A DNA stretch of 64,000 bases from Rhodococcus ruber NBRC 15591 (GCF_001894945.1 NZ_BCXE01000027.1:17516-81515); one strand, 5' to 3'. Positions 49,763 through 60,843 are shown, numbered from the stretch's first letter. The notes: generated by a model not told the origin, from the sequence alone. Made by a program: numbers and translations.

Positions 49763-51402
49763 TGGAAGTACACGACTACCTACGCATCCTGCAGGCGCGA
49801 TGGAAGATCGTCGCCGTGACGACCGTGGTGGCGGTACTCGGTGCGCTCGGAGCCTCCCTGCTCACCACCCCGATCTACCAGGCGAGCACCCGGCTGTTCG
49901 TCTCCACCTCGTCGGGGGCCTCGGTCAACGAGATCTACCAGGGCAACCTGTTCTCGCAGCAGCGCGTCGCCTCCTACACGAAGCTGCTCACCGGCACCAC
50001 GCTGGCGCAGCGCACCCTCGACCGGCTGGGCCTGTCCGACCTGACGTCGTCGCAGCTGGCGGAGAAGGTCACCGCGTCGTCCGCGCCCGACACCGTGCTC
50101 GTCGACGTCAAGGTCGACGACGCGTCGCCCGAACGGGCCCGGGACCTCGCCAACGCCCTCTCCGACGAGTTCGTCGTGATGGCCCGCGAGCTCGAGACCC
50201 CCGAGAACGGCGGTGAGCCCACCGCGCGGGTCGTCGTCGAGCAGCACGCCGACACCCCGGCGACCCCGGTCTCGCCGAAGACGAAGCGCAACCTCGCGCT
50301 CGGCTTCGCCGTCGGCCTGCTCCTCGGCATCGCGCTCGCGGTGCTGCGCGACCGGCTTGACAACACCGTCAAGGACCGCAAGACGGTCGAGGAACTCTCC
50401 GGAACCGGCCTCGTCGGCACCGTCCCGCTCGACAAGGAACGGCAGGAGCACGCGGCGATCGCCTTCCAGGAGTCGAACTCCGGCAGCGCCGAGGCGTACC
50501 GGGAGATGCGCACCAACCTGAAGTTCCTCGACGTCGACAACCCGCCGCGCGTCATCGTCGTCACCAGCGCCCTGCCCGCCGAGGGCAAGACCACCACCGC
50601 CATCAACACCGCCCTGGTGCTCGCGGAGGCCGGTCACTCCGTCGTGCTCGTCGAGGGGGACCTGCGCCGGCCACGGGTGTCGAAGTACCTCGGGGTCGTC
50701 GGCGACGTCGGCTTCAGCACCGTGCTCTCGGGCCAGGCGGGCCTCGAGGACGTGCTGCAGCCCAGCCAGTACCAGGGCCTGTGGGTGCTGGCCTCCGGGG
50801 CGCTGCCCCCCAACCCCAGCGAGCTGCTCGGCTCCGACACCGCCAAGCACGTCCTCGACGACCTGCGGGCGCGCTTCGAGTACGTCATCATCGACGGCTC
50901 GCCGGTCCTGCCCGTCACCGACTCCGTCGTGCTCGCCGCGGCCACCGACGGCGCACTGCTCATCGCGCGCCACGGCAAGACCACCCGAGAGCAGCTCAGC
51001 CGCGCCGTCGGCAACCTCGGCAGCGCCGGCGCGCACCTGCTCGGCACGATCATCACGATGACGCCGAACAAGGGACGCGGCGCCTACGAGTACCGCTACT
51101 ACTACGAGTCCGACCCGGCGGTGAAGAAGGCCGCCGCGGACGCGCCCGCCCAGCCCGCCGCGCAACCCACCGGCGGCCGTCGCCACCGGGGCGAGCCCAG
51201 CCGGCCGGAACCGTACCGGCCGGAACAGCAGGGTCCCGGCGACGCGCAGGCCGGGCAGCACTACCGGACCCCGCAGGCGTACTCCGCCGAGCCCGCCCAC
51301 CGCGAGCAGTCGGTGCCGACGGCGGTATCCCGGCCCGTCGCGCCGTCGCCCCTGCCGGGCCCGCGCAACGGATCAGTCGTGGATCCGGGCGAGCAGCGGT
51401 AG
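49762..51402 (+). CDS. Wzz-type chain-length regulator fused to BY-kinase (tyrosine autokinase)
   Basis: 546 aa. ATG 49762 overlaps the NRPS stop as TAATG. Wzz domain: [19 protein letters not shown]1 at residues ~15-35, extracellular segment, TM2 at ~178-197 preceded by ATPVSPKTKRN. Cytoplasmic kinase: SALPAEGKTTTAINTALVLA (Walker A, ~275-290), VVLVEGDLRRPR (Walker A'), VIIDGSPVLPVTD (Walker B). A Tyr cluster (YEYRYYYESD, ~residues 440-452) is the usual autophosphorylation site, followed by a Pro/Arg/Gln-rich tail of ~90 residues. It controls polysaccharide chain length and export by cycles of phosphorylation; the phosphatase encoded convergently overlaps by 30 nt. Its coupling to the NRPS rather than to wzx/wzy is unusual. 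Confidence 0.92.
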   Translation: MEVHDYLRILQARWKIVAVTTVVAVLGALGASLLTTPIYQASTRLFVSTSSGASVNEIYQGNLFSQQRVASYTKLLTGTTLAQRTLDRLGLSDLTSSQLAEKVTASSAPDTVLVDVKVDDASPERARDLANALSDEFVVMARELETPENGGEPTARVVVEQHADTPATPVSPKTKRNLALGFAVGLLLGIALAVLRDRLDNTVKDRKTVEELSGTGLVGTVPLDKERQEHAAIAFQESNSGSAEAYREMRTNLKFLDVDNPPRVIVVTSALPAEGKTTTAINTALVLAEAGHSVVLVEGDLRRPRVSKYLGVVGDVGFSTVLSGQAGLEDVLQPSQYQGLWVLASGALPPNPSELLGSDTAKHVLDDLRARFEYVIIDGSPVLPVTDSVVLAAATDGALLIARHGKTTREQLSRAVGNLGSAGAHLLGTIITMTPNKGRGAYEYRYYYESDPAVKKAAADAPAQPAAQPTGGRRHRGEPSRPEPYRPEQQGPGDAQAGQHYRTPQAYSAEPAHREQSVPTAVSRPVAPSPLPGPRNGSVVDPGEQR

Positions 51403-51888
51403 CAGCAGATCGGCGATCTCGGTCCCGACCGCGACGAACGTGTCCTCGTCGCGGCCGATCGGATCGGTCACATCCTCCGGCCCGGGCGCGGGAAACTGCG
51501 CCCGGGCCGCGGCCAGTTCGGTGACGGTCTCGGCGCCGCTGAGCTGCTGCAGCCGCGCGGCCTCACGCAGCGTGAACGTCCGCTTGAGCATCCGGGGTGC
51601 CGACTGCAGCACGGCCCCGCGATGCGACTCGGCCATCGTGATCACCAGGTCGGCGTCCTGCGCGATGCGCGGCGACAGACGCCGGGCGACGAAGCCGTCG
51701 GGTTTGCCGCCGAGCTGACGAAGCACCAGCGCCGCCGTCGGCTCCATGGGCCGGCCCACCATGCCGCGGGTGCCGGCGCTGTGGGCGGACAGCTCACCCC
51801 GGCCCGCCTCCTTCGCGAAGGCGGTGGTCAACAGCTCGGCGGTGGGCGATCGGCAGATGTTTCCGGTACAGACGTACAGAACCCGCAT
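51373..51888 (-). CDS. Low-molecular-weight protein tyrosine phosphatase (Wzb-like)
   Basis: 171 aa. ATG 51888 places MRVLYVCTGNICRSP at the very N-terminus: the CX5R(S) P-loop with nucleophile Cys7 and Arg13. The general acid Asp lies in PEDVTDPIGRDED near residue 145. Family size is normal. The partner is most likely the BY-kinase encoded convergently, whose Tyr tail it would dephosphorylate. The 3' ends overlap tail to tail by 30 nt. Confidence 0.92.
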   Translation of the reverse strand: MRVLYVCTGNICRSPTAELLTTAFAKEAGRGELSAHSAGTRGMVGRPMEPTAALVLRQLGGKPDGFVARRLSPRIAQDADLVITMAESHRGAVLQSAPRMLKRTFTLREAARLQQLSGAETVTELAAARAQFPAPGPEDVTDPIGRDEDTFVAVGTEIADLLLPLLARIHD

Positions 51889-52042
51889 CGCTCGATCGTA
51901 GGCAGCCGAAGGGTCGTTCGTCCGGTTCCCGGGCCGCATGTCCGATTCGGCCGGGGGTCTGTCCGGACCGTTCGGTAGCATCGGGCGGTCGGGATGCGCC
52001 GGGGGAGGCTGTGCGGCGCAAAACACGATCAGAAGGCGGCTG

Positions 52043-53443
52043 ATGAGTTCGGTTCTCGGGGTGACCGCAGGGACGAGTGCCGTCCGGATCGTTCGTCCGA
52101 TCGATCCGGACGCACCCTCCGCGGGCTACCAGTTCCAGGTGGTCGAGACCAGACGGGACGACCCGGCACGCCTCGCGGCGCAGACCGTGGGCGTGCTCGT
52201 GCAGGCCGGCATCGCGGGGGAGAGCGTCGAGCGCGCGGGCCTGGTGTACCGCGACGCCGCCGAGGCCGAACGGCTCCGCGCCGCGATGGCCGAGCAGGGA
52301 CTCGACCGCTACCGGCTCGTCGGCGAGTCCGAAGCCGCACTGACGTACCTGCGGGCCACCGGCGAGCTCACCGCCGACGTCGCGGTCCTCTACGACCTCG
52401 GCGCGTCCGGGCTCACCGTCACCGTCGCCGACCGCAGCACCGGCGCCGTGCACACCGAACGCACCGGGGCCGTCGCCGGGCGCCTGTTCGACGACGCGGT
52501 GCGCCTGCACCTGCTCGGCTCGGACGGCGTGTGGCGGCCCGACGACCCCGAGGACGAGGAGTTCGTCGCCCAGTGCCGGACGGCGAAGGAACAGCTGTCC
52601 GGCAGTGACGCCGTCGCCGTGCCGGGTGCCGCCGGGGTGATCCTCATGTCCCTGGAGACGTTCGAACCGCTGATCACCCCGCTCGTCGAGGGCTCGGCAC
52701 GGTTCGTGCGCGACGTCGTGCAGCGGTCCGGCGCCCGGCCGGAGACGATCGTGCTGCTCGGCGGCGGGGCCCACGTCCGCCTGGTGCGCCGGGTGCTCGA
52801 GACGTGGACGAAGCTGCCCGTCGTGGTGCCGCACGAACCCGAACTCGTCCTGGCCAAGGGCGGTGCCCTGCGTGCCGTCGCCGCGGACACCGCGGTCACC
52901 GAACAACTCGCCGCCCCGGCCGCGACCGAACGCATCGTCCCGCCGGGCGGCACGGCGCCGCACCGCACCGAGCGGCTGCCGCGCCCCGCCACGCCCGCAC
53001 CGGCCGACGAGACCAGGACACCGGGGCGGAAGCGGGCGGCGACCGCTCACGAACCGCACGTGTCCAAGCGGCAGATCAGCGGGGCCGGGCTGGCCGGCAC
53101 CGCCCTGGGCGTCGTCGCCATGATCGGCCTGGCGCTGGGCGCCCAGAACACTCTCGCCGGCGACGACGAGTCGGAGACCCGGCAGACCGAGGTGATCGTG
53201 ACGACGCCGTCGCCGACCCCGCAGCCGGCACCCGCCGTCGCGCCGGCACCGGCACCGACGACCACCACGACCGTCCCGCCGGTCGAGGACCCCACGACCG
53301 AGCGCGTGGTACCGCCTCCGCCGCCTCCCACGACGGCGCCGCCGCCGTTGATTCCCGGCCTGAACATCCCGGTGCCGACGCTGCCGCCACTGCCGCCGCT
53401 GCCCACGATCGAAGTGCCGCCGGAGCTGCGGCTGCCGATCTGA
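52043..53443 (+). CDS. Hsp70/actin-fold membrane-anchored protein
   Basis: 466 aa from ATG 52043 (AAGGCGG upstream). Residues 1-~290 have the Hsp70/actin ATPase outline: phosphate-1 loop LGVTAGTSAVRI, phosphate-2 LYDLGASGLTVTV, adenosine motif VLLGGGAHVRLVRRVL. A basic linker leads to one TM helix (GAGLAGTALGVVAMIGLALGA, ~residues 340-360) and an extracytoplasmic Pro/Thr-rich tail of ~100 residues. There is no peptide-binding domain as in DnaK, so it is not a general chaperone. Similar DnaK-like plus TM plus Pro-rich proteins are found in mycobacteria and Rhodococcus with unknown roles, perhaps envelope signalling. Divergent from the phosphatase gene. Confidence 0.8.
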   Translation: MSSVLGVTAGTSAVRIVRPIDPDAPSAGYQFQVVETRRDDPARLAAQTVGVLVQAGIAGESVERAGLVYRDAAEAERLRAAMAEQGLDRYRLVGESEAALTYLRATGELTADVAVLYDLGASGLTVTVADRSTGAVHTERTGAVAGRLFDDAVRLHLLGSDGVWRPDDPEDEEFVAQCRTAKEQLSGSDAVAVPGAAGVILMSLETFEPLITPLVEGSARFVRDVVQRSGARPETIVLLGGGAHVRLVRRVLETWTKLPVVVPHEPELVLAKGGALRAVAADTAVTEQLAAPAATERIVPPGGTAPHRTERLPRPATPAPADETRTPGRKRAATAHEPHVSKRQISGAGLAGTALGVVAMIGLALGAQNTLAGDDESETRQTEVIVTTPSPTPQPAPAVAPAPAPTTTTTVPPVEDPTTERVVPPPPPPTTAPPPLIPGLNIPVPTLPPLPPLPTIEVPPELRLPI

Positions 53444-53512
53444 CGGGCCCGGGCGCCGCCCGTGGGACCTCGTGTCCGATGGCGTCCGGCGCGACAGGTT
53501 AGAGTACAGACG

Positions 53513-53938
53513 ATGTTTTCGCCGCAGAACACCCCGCTGTGCGACTCGGTCACGCTCGCCTATCGGCGCGTGCGCGCCGAGCCCGGTCAGCTGACCGTGC
53601 TGCGGCGTGCTCTCGAACGCTGGCTCGACGCGGTGCACGTGAGCCCCGAGCTGACCCGCGACGTGCTGCTGGCCAGCTACGAGGCGCTCGCCAACGCCGT
53701 CGAGCACGCCTACCGCGACGGCGCGTCGGGCACCCTCGACCTCGAGGCGACGCTCATCCCGGGCGACCGTCAGGTCGAGGTCGCCATCATCGACCGGGGC
53801 AGCTGGCGCGCGAACGACACGGACCCGGGTACCAGCTCCCGCGGTCACGGCCTCACGCTGATCAACTCCCTCTCGGACACGGCGACCGTGGCCCCGGCCG
53901 AGACCGGGACCGTCGTCACCATGCGCTGGAGCATCTGA
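53513..53938 (+). CDS. Anti-sigma-type serine kinase / ATP-binding protein (RsbW-like)
   Basis: 141 aa, ATG start. HATPase_c_2 fold: LASYEALANAVEHAYRDG (N box with catalytic Glu and Asn), VEVAIIDRGSW (G1) and SRGHGLTLINSLSD (G2). This is the RsbW/SpoIIAB-like class that binds a sigma factor or an anti-anti-sigma partner. No sigma gene is adjacent. The convergent operon at 57412-54061 encodes a PP2C phosphatase with receiver, a histidine kinase and a response regulator, so the four together form a plausible partner-switching stress circuit. Confidence 0.85.
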   Translation: MFSPQNTPLCDSVTLAYRRVRAEPGQLTVLRRALERWLDAVHVSPELTRDVLLASYEALANAVEHAYRDGASGTLDLEATLIPGDRQVEVAIIDRGSWRANDTDPGTSSRGHGLTLINSLSDTATVAPAETGTVVTMRWSI

Positions 53939-53973
53939 CGACAGCCGCACCGGCGGGGCGGGGAGCCTCCGTG

Positions 53974-54069
53974 GTGACGACTACCGGCTGTGACGACTAC
54001 CGGCTGTGACGACTACCGGCAGTGACGACTACCGGCAGTGACGACTACCGGCGGTGACGACTACCGGCG
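53974..54069. repeat. Six tandem 16-bp repeats
   Basis: Six head-to-tail copies of GTGACGACTACCGGCN, in pairs whose last base is T,T,A,A,G,G. They fill the gap between the anti-sigma gene and the response regulator; the last copy overlaps the response regulator's final codons and stop (CTACCGGCGG, read on the minus strand). They look like slippage copies of that gene end. Confidence 0.9.
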
Positions 54070-54497
54070 GCGCGGCAGCCGGACGACCTGCACGAAGAAC
54101 TCGTCGATCTGCCGGACCGCCCCGATGAACTGGTCGAGATCCACCGGCTTGGTGACGTACGCGTTGGCGTGCAGCCGGTAGCTGCGCAGGATGTCCTCCT
54201 CGGCGGCCGAGGTGGTCAGCACCACGACCGGGATGTCGGACAGATCCGGGTCGGACTTGATCTTCTCGAGGACCTGCCGCCCGTCGTACTTGGGCAGGTT
54301 GAGGTCCAGCAGGATCAGGTCGGGCCGCGGCGCCTCGGTGTAGGCGCCGCGCTGGTACAGGAAGTCCAGGGCCTCCTCGCCGTCGCGGACCACGTGCAGC
54401 TCGTTGCCGATCTTGTTGTCCTCGAAGGCCTCGCGGGTCATCAGCTCGTCGCCCGGGTCGTCTTCGACCAGCAGGACGTCGATGGGCTCGGCGGGGG

Positions 54498-54501
<4 letters not shown>
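54061..54501 (-). CDS. Single-domain response regulator (Rcp1-like)
   Basis: 146 aa. ATG overlaps the histidine kinase stop (ATGA). A lone receiver domain: [12 protein letters not shown] (acidic pocket), [17 protein letters not shown] with the phospho-Asp near residue 63, [12 protein letters not shown], and [10 protein letters not shown] with the conserved Lys. The extra loop and the DPGDELM start resemble Rcp1/CheY-like partners of phytochrome-type kinases. No output domain, so it would relay the signal. Third and last gene of the minus-strand operon; its stop lies in the 16-bp tandem repeat. Confidence 0.92.
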
Positions 54502-56149
<1,648 letters not shown>

Positions 56150-56153
<4 letters not shown>

Positions 56154-57412
56154 GCCTGCTCCGTTGCCTTCTCGCTCCATCGCACGTGCACCACGGCCAC
56201 GTCGTCGCCGAGTCCTCCGTGACTTTCCGCCAGGGCCTCGGCCCGGTCGATCAGGGTGTCGACGAAGGCCTCGGGCGTCAGGTGACCCTCCTCGCGGGCC
56301 AGCCGCAGCAGCCCCTCCTCGCCGAGGCGTTCCCCGCCGTCGCCGACCCGGCCTTCGAACAGCCCGTCGGTGAACAACATGATGCCGCCGCCTTCCGGCA
56401 GCTCCAACTCGTGCACGGGCCACGTCGACACACCGGGCAGCAACCCGATGGCGGGTCCGCCGGGCGCCTCGACCCAGTCGACCCCCCGAGGGCTGTGCAG
56501 CAGCAGACCCGGATGCCCGGCGCGCATCACCTGCACCCGGCGCCGGTCCGGCGACATCGCGAGACTGGTGAGGGTGGCGAAGTGCCGTTCGTTCGCGCGC
56601 TCGGCGACCATGATCCGCTCGAGCTTCTGCAACTGGGTGACACCCGTGACGCCGGTGACCACCAGGGTGCGCCAGGCGATCCGCAGGCTCACCCCGAGTG
56701 CGGCCTCGTCGGGACCGTGCCCGCTGACGTCGCCGATGAGCACGTGCACGGTGCCGTCCTCGGTCTGGACGACGTCGTAGAAGTCGCCGCCGAGCAGCGA
56801 CTGCTCGCGTCCGGGCCGGTAGCGGGCCACGATGTCCACGTCGCCGGTGCCGTGCAGCATCGGCGACGGCAGCAGTCCGCGTTCGAGGCGGGCGTTCTCC
56901 CGGGCCTGCAGCCGGCTGGCCTGCAACGCGACGGCGGCGTGCTCGGCCTGCTTGCGCTGGATGGCGTAGCGCACGGTGCGGCCGAACAGGTCCGGCTCTA
57001 CGCGTCCCTTGACGAGATAGTCCTGCGCGCCGGCGGCGACCGCCGCCAGGCCCGTCTGCTCCTCGGCGAGGCCGGTCAGCACCACGACCGGGACGCCGGC
57101 GGCGTACTGCTGGACCCGCGCGAGGGCGTCCATGCCCTGCGCGTCGGGCAGATGCAGATCCAGCAGGATGCAGTCGGGCAGGCCGGCGTCCAGTTCGGCG
57201 CGCGCCGCGGCCATCGTCTGAACCCATTCCAGGCGCATGCCCTGGGCGCTGTCCGCCACCAGTTCCTCGACGATGAGCGCGTCGCCCGCGTCGTCCTCGA
57301 TCAGCAGGACCGACGGCTCCTCCCGGGCCCAGTCGGTGTCCAGAGCGACCGACGAAGTGGTGGTGCCGATTCCTGGTGGTGCGCCGGCAGGCCTGTGCTG
57401 CTCGGAGAACAT
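56150..57412 (-). CDS. Receiver-PP2C (RsbU/SpoIIE-like) phosphatase
   Basis: 420 aa, ATG start. N-terminal receiver domain at ~residues 33-150 ([28 protein letters not shown] with the phospho-Asp near 82, DYLVKGR), a short helical linker, and a SpoIIE/PP2C domain ([61 protein letters not shown]) with the metal-binding Asp residues present. First gene of the coupled operon: phosphorylation of its receiver would set phosphatase activity against an anti-anti-sigma factor encoded elsewhere. Together with the RsbW-like protein it points to general-stress control. Confidence 0.92.
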
Positions 57413-57527
57413 GGCCCCTGCCCTTCGATCTCGCGTGCCGTGACTCCGGTTCCCTCGTTCCGGACGACAACAGAGGAAGAATACCTATCGTGCGCACGTT
57501 CCCCGACGCGCGCGGCCCCGGAAACGG

Positions 57528-58829
57528 TCACCGGGCATGCCGGCCCTTGCGGGCGACGGGCTCGGGGGCGCCGGGCCGGGCCAGCAGCGCGGCGATGCCG
57601 GTGGTCAGCGGAACGGACAGCGCCAGTGCGATGCCGCCCACACACGCCCGCACCACCTCGATGGCGACGGCGTCGCCGGTGAGCACGTCCGACATGGACC
57701 GGCCGGCGACGCTGAACAGCAGCAACAGCGGCAGGGCGCCACCGGCGTACGCCAGCACCAGGGTGTAGACCGTGCTGGCGATGTGGTCGCGGCCGACCCG
57801 CATCGCGGAGGAGAACACCTTCCGGCGCGAGGCGGTGGGGTCGAGGGCCGCCAGCTCGAACGCCGACGCCGCCTGGGTGATGGTCACGTCGTTGAGGACA
57901 CCGAGGGAGCCGATGATGAAGCCGGCGAGCAGCAGGCCGGTGATGCTGACCTGTTCGAGGTACAGCTGCACGTCGGTGTTCTGTTCCTCGGACAGCCCGG
58001 TCAGGTGGGTCATCCGGATCGTGACGTACGAGAGCACGGCGGCGAGCAGCATCGACGCGAGGGTGCCGAGCAGGGCCGAACTGGTGCGCAGGTTGACCCC
58101 GTGCGCGAGATACAGCACGGCGTAGAGAATGATCGCGCCGCCGACCAGCGCGACGGGCACGGCGGGTTGGCCGTCGAGCAACGCGGGGAGCATGAACACC
58201 ACGAGCACACCGAATGCGATCAGCAGGCCGAGCAGGGCGCGCAGGCCGCGCCAGCGGGCGACGGCGACGATGACCACGGCGAAGGCCGTGATGATGAGCG
58301 CGATCGGGAGGCCGCGGGCGTAGTCGTAGAACGAGTACTGGGTGGCGCCGGACGGGTCGACCTGCCGCACGAGCCGGATCTCCTCGCCGACGCGCAGGTC
58401 GGGCTGCCCCGGGCCCGGCCCGATCTCGAGCAGGGTGCGGGTGCCCTCGTTGGGGCCCGAATCGATCGTGACGATGCTGCGCTGGCACTGGTAGGCCTCG
58501 GTGGGAGGCGGGACGGGGTCGCCGGTGAAGGGGCGGCCGGCCGAACTGCTGCCGCACGCGCCGATGTCCTGTTCGACGACGGTGCCGGCCTCGGTGACGA
58601 CGGCTCCGCCGCCGGTGGTCTGGAGCGGGGCCGGGATGTCGACGGCCTCGCGGCTCGGCCACAGGGCGACGGCGCCCGCGAGCACGGCGATGCCGATCAC
58701 GACGAGGAGTCCGACGACGACCTTCGCGGCGGTGGGTCCGACGGGGACGGGTCCGGAGAAGTGGCCGTGTCCGTGCCCGTGTCCGTGTCCGTGGCTGGGG
58801 CCGGTGGGCTCTGCTCGTGTCACCGACAC
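57528..58829 (-). CDS. YibE/F family membrane protein with His-rich N-terminus
   Basis: 433 aa, GTG start (a second GTG two codons on is possible). The N-terminus contains five His-Gly pairs (SHGHGHGHGHGHFSG), then TM1, an extracytoplasmic domain of ~120 residues with Cys, and about seven more TM helices. The YibE/F signatures are LPALLDGQPAVPVALVGGAI, YLAHGVNLRTSSALLGTL, GLLLAGFIIGSLGVLNDVTI and VGRDHIASTVYTLVLAY AG. YibE/F proteins are putative transporters without settled substrate. The His-rich head could bind metal but may also be a slippage product of the repeated codon pair. Confidence 0.88.
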   Translation of the reverse strand: MSVTRAEPTGPSHGHGHGHGHGHFSGPVPVGPTAAKVVVGLLVVIGIAVLAGAVALWPSREAVDIPAPLQTTGGGAVVTEAGTVVEQDIGACGSSSAGRPFTGDPVPPPTEAYQCQRSIVTIDSGPNEGTRTLLEIGPGPGQPDLRVGEEIRLVRQVDPSGATQYSFYDYARGLPIALIITAFAVVIVAVARWRGLRALLGLLIAFGVLVVFMLPALLDGQPAVPVALVGGAIILYAVLYLAHGVNLRTSSALLGTLASMLLAAVLSYVTIRMTHLTGLSEEQNTDVQLYLEQVSITGLLLAGFIIGSLGVLNDVTITQAASAFELAALDPTASRRKVFSSAMRVGRDHIASTVYTLVLAYAGGALPLLLLFSVAGRSMSDVLTGDAVAIEVVRACVGGIALALSVPLTTGIAALLARPGAPEPVARKGRHAR

Positions 58830-59205
58830 AGGGTAACGACGTGGTCTCGGTGAAGTCGCATCGCGGAGTCCGCGGTCACTCGCGGGGGAGATGGGCTGGT
58901 GGTGGCGGGGAGCAGGGGGGTGTCCCCGCCACCGTCGACCTGATCTCGCACAGGGGGGTGGCGATGATCAGGGAGCCCAGCACGCTGAGGTGCCGTAGAC
59001 AAACGTACTGCTTCTGTCGGTCCGACGGGTAGTACCTACGGTGTGTCGGTCCTCACCGGAACCCGGCCGAACGCTCGTTCCCGGTTCGTGGTCGACGTCC
59101 CGGCCTGCGGCGATGCAGTTCGCATGGGGGTACATATACATTCGACAACGTTCGGCGTGTCGCGCATCCCGGGCGTGTCGTGACGGCGGTCGATTCTCGT
59201 GGAGA
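58830..59205. other. 376 bp gene-free gap
   Basis: Lies between the start of the YibE/F gene and the end of the aminotransferase gene, both minus strand. Short open frames lack coding character. It contains an AT-rich patch TACATATACATT at 59131-59142 and presumably the promoter of the YibE/F gene at its left end. No clear terminator hairpin. Confidence 0.5.
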
Positions 59206-60471
59206 TCACTGCTTGTAGCTGGACAGGAAGTTGCCGAACCGTTCGATGGCCACCGCGAGGTCGCGGGCCCAGGGCAGCGTCACGATCCGCAGATGGTCCG
59301 GATCCGGCCAGTTGAAGCCGGTGCCCTGCACCATCAGGATCTTCTCCTGCAGCAACAGGTCCTGGACCAGCTTCTCGTCGTCGTGGATCTCGTACACGTC
59401 CGGATCGAGGCGCGGGAAGGCGTACAGGGCGCCGCGGGGCTTGACGCAGCTCACCCCGGGGATCGAGTTCAGGCGCTCCCACGCGACGTCGCGCTGCTCG
59501 AGCAGCCGGCCACCGGGCAGGATCAGGTCCTCGATGCTCTGATGCCCGCCGAGCGCGACCTGGATCGCGTGCTGAGCCGGCACGTTGGGGCACAGGCGGG
59601 TCGAGGCGAGCAGGTCGATGCCCTCGAGGAAGCCGGCCGCGTGCTCCTTCGGACCGGTGATCGTCATCCACCCCGACCGGTATCCGGCCACCCGGTAGGC
59701 CTTCGACAGGCCGTTGTAGGTCAGGCACAGCAGGTCGGGGGCGAGGGTGGCCAGGGAGATGTGCTTGGCGTCGTCGTAGAGGATCTTGTCGTAGATCTCG
59801 TCGGCCAGGAGCAGCAGCTGGTGCCGGCGGGCCAGCTGCACCAGCTGTTCGAGCACCTCGAGCGAGTACACGGCGCCCGTCGGGTTGTTCGGGTTGATGA
59901 CCAGCAGGGCCTTGGTCTTGTCCGTGATCTTCGACTCGATGTCCTCGATGTCGGGATTCCACTCGTTGGACTCGTCGCACAGGTAGTGCACCGGCGTGCC
60001 CCCGGCCAGGGACGTCATCGCCGTCCACAGCGGGTAGTCCGGCGCCGGGATCAGCACCTCGTCGCCGTCGTCGAGCAGGGCCTGCATCGTCATCGTGATC
60101 AGCTCGGAGACGCCGTTGCCGAGGTAGACGTCGTTGATGTCGAGCTTCGGGAAGCCCGGCACGAGTTCGTAGCGGGTGACGATGGCCCGGCGCGCCGACG
60201 CGATGCCCTTCGACTCCGAGTAACCCTGGGCGTGGGGCAGCGCGGCGATCATGTCCTGCACGATCGTCTCCGGCGCCTCGAACCCGAACGGCGCCGGGTT
60301 GCCGATGTTGAGCTTGAGGATGCGGTGCCCCTCCGCCTCGAGCCGCGCGGCGTGCGCGTGCACCGGCCCGCGGATCTCGTACAGCACGTTCTGCAGCTTC
60401 GCGGACTGCTCGAGTTTCCGGCTGATGCGGTGGTGAAGGTGGCCCTGTTCTCCTGTACTCACGGCGTCCAT
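59206..60471 (-). CDS. aspC: Alanine aminotransferase (AspC/AlaA, Rv0337c-like)
   Basis: 421 aa from ATG 60471 (a GTG three codons on is possible). Class I/II PLP aminotransferase: [55 protein letters not shown], the PLP-binding Lys in [17 protein letters not shown] near residue 250, and [15 protein letters not shown] with the substrate-binding Arg. Similarity to the mycobacterial alanine transaminase Rv0337c runs along the whole length. It makes alanine and 2-oxoglutarate from pyruvate and glutamate, in either direction. Divergent from cspA. Confidence 0.93.
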   Translation of the reverse strand: MDAVSTGEQGHLHHRISRKLEQSAKLQNVLYEIRGPVHAHAARLEAEGHRILKLNIGNPAPFGFEAPETIVQDMIAALPHAQGYSESKGIASARRAIVTRYELVPGFPKLDINDVYLGNGVSELITMTMQALLDDGDEVLIPAPDYPLWTAMTSLAGGTPVHYLCDESNEWNPDIEDIESKITDKTKALLVINPNNPTGAVYSLEVLEQLVQLARRHQLLLLADEIYDKILYDDAKHISLATLAPDLLCLTYNGLSKAYRVAGYRSGWMTITGPKEHAAGFLEGIDLLASTRLCPNVPAQHAIQVALGGHQSIEDLILPGGRLLEQRDVAWERLNSIPGVSCVKPRGALYAFPRLDPDVYEIHDDEKLVQDLLLQEKILMVQGTGFNWPDPDHLRIVTLPWARDLAVAIERFGNFLSSYKQ

Positions 60472-60617
60472 GGTGCCACCCGTCCGCAACCGGGTTTCAG
60501 CCGGATTTGGGGCGCGTCGCCGCGTCCACCGCGACGTTCGGCCCGAAAAGTGCAATCATGACGACTTGTGACCGTGGCGTCGGGGTGACGCGCGGGTGGA
60601 TTGAGGAGTCGTACGGT

Positions 60618-60821
60618 ATGGCACAGGGAACTGTGAAGTGGTTCAACGCCGAAAAGGGTTTCGGCTTCATCGAGCAGGACGGCGGTGGACCCGACGTGTT
60701 CGTTCACTACTCGGAGATCCAGGGTTCCGGTTTCAAGTCGCTGGACGAAGGGGCCCGGGTCGAGTTCGAGATCGGACAGGGACAGAAGGGTCCGCAGGCC
60801 CAGGGGGTTCGTCCCATCTGA
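60618..60821 (+). CDS. cspA: Cold-shock domain protein CspA
   Basis: 67 aa from the ATG at 60618, which gives [18 protein letters not shown] (RNP1-type KGFGFI) followed by DVFVHYSEI (RNP2-type VFVHY) and the usual [11 protein letters not shown] ending. Single OB-fold nucleic-acid-binding protein acting as an RNA chaperone. A terminator hairpin follows 23 nt after the stop, so it is monocistronic. The 146 nt upstream is shared with the divergent aminotransferase promoter. Confidence 0.96.
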   Translation: MAQGTVKWFNAEKGFGFIEQDGGGPDVFVHYSEIQGSGFKSLDEGARVEFEIGQGQKGPQAQGVRPI

Positions 60822-60843
60822 GCGGGTTCGTCCCGACAATTCG

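Noticed and set aside
53443..53463. Terminator after the Hsp70-like gene (ACGGGC/GCCCGT)
   Set aside because: Only 6 bp of stem with a 9 nt loop; too weak in this GC-rich background.
58817..59032. 71-codon plus-strand frame between YibE/F and the aminotransferase
   Set aside because: Composition (Gly/Arg/His) and lack of a ribosome site suggest chance.
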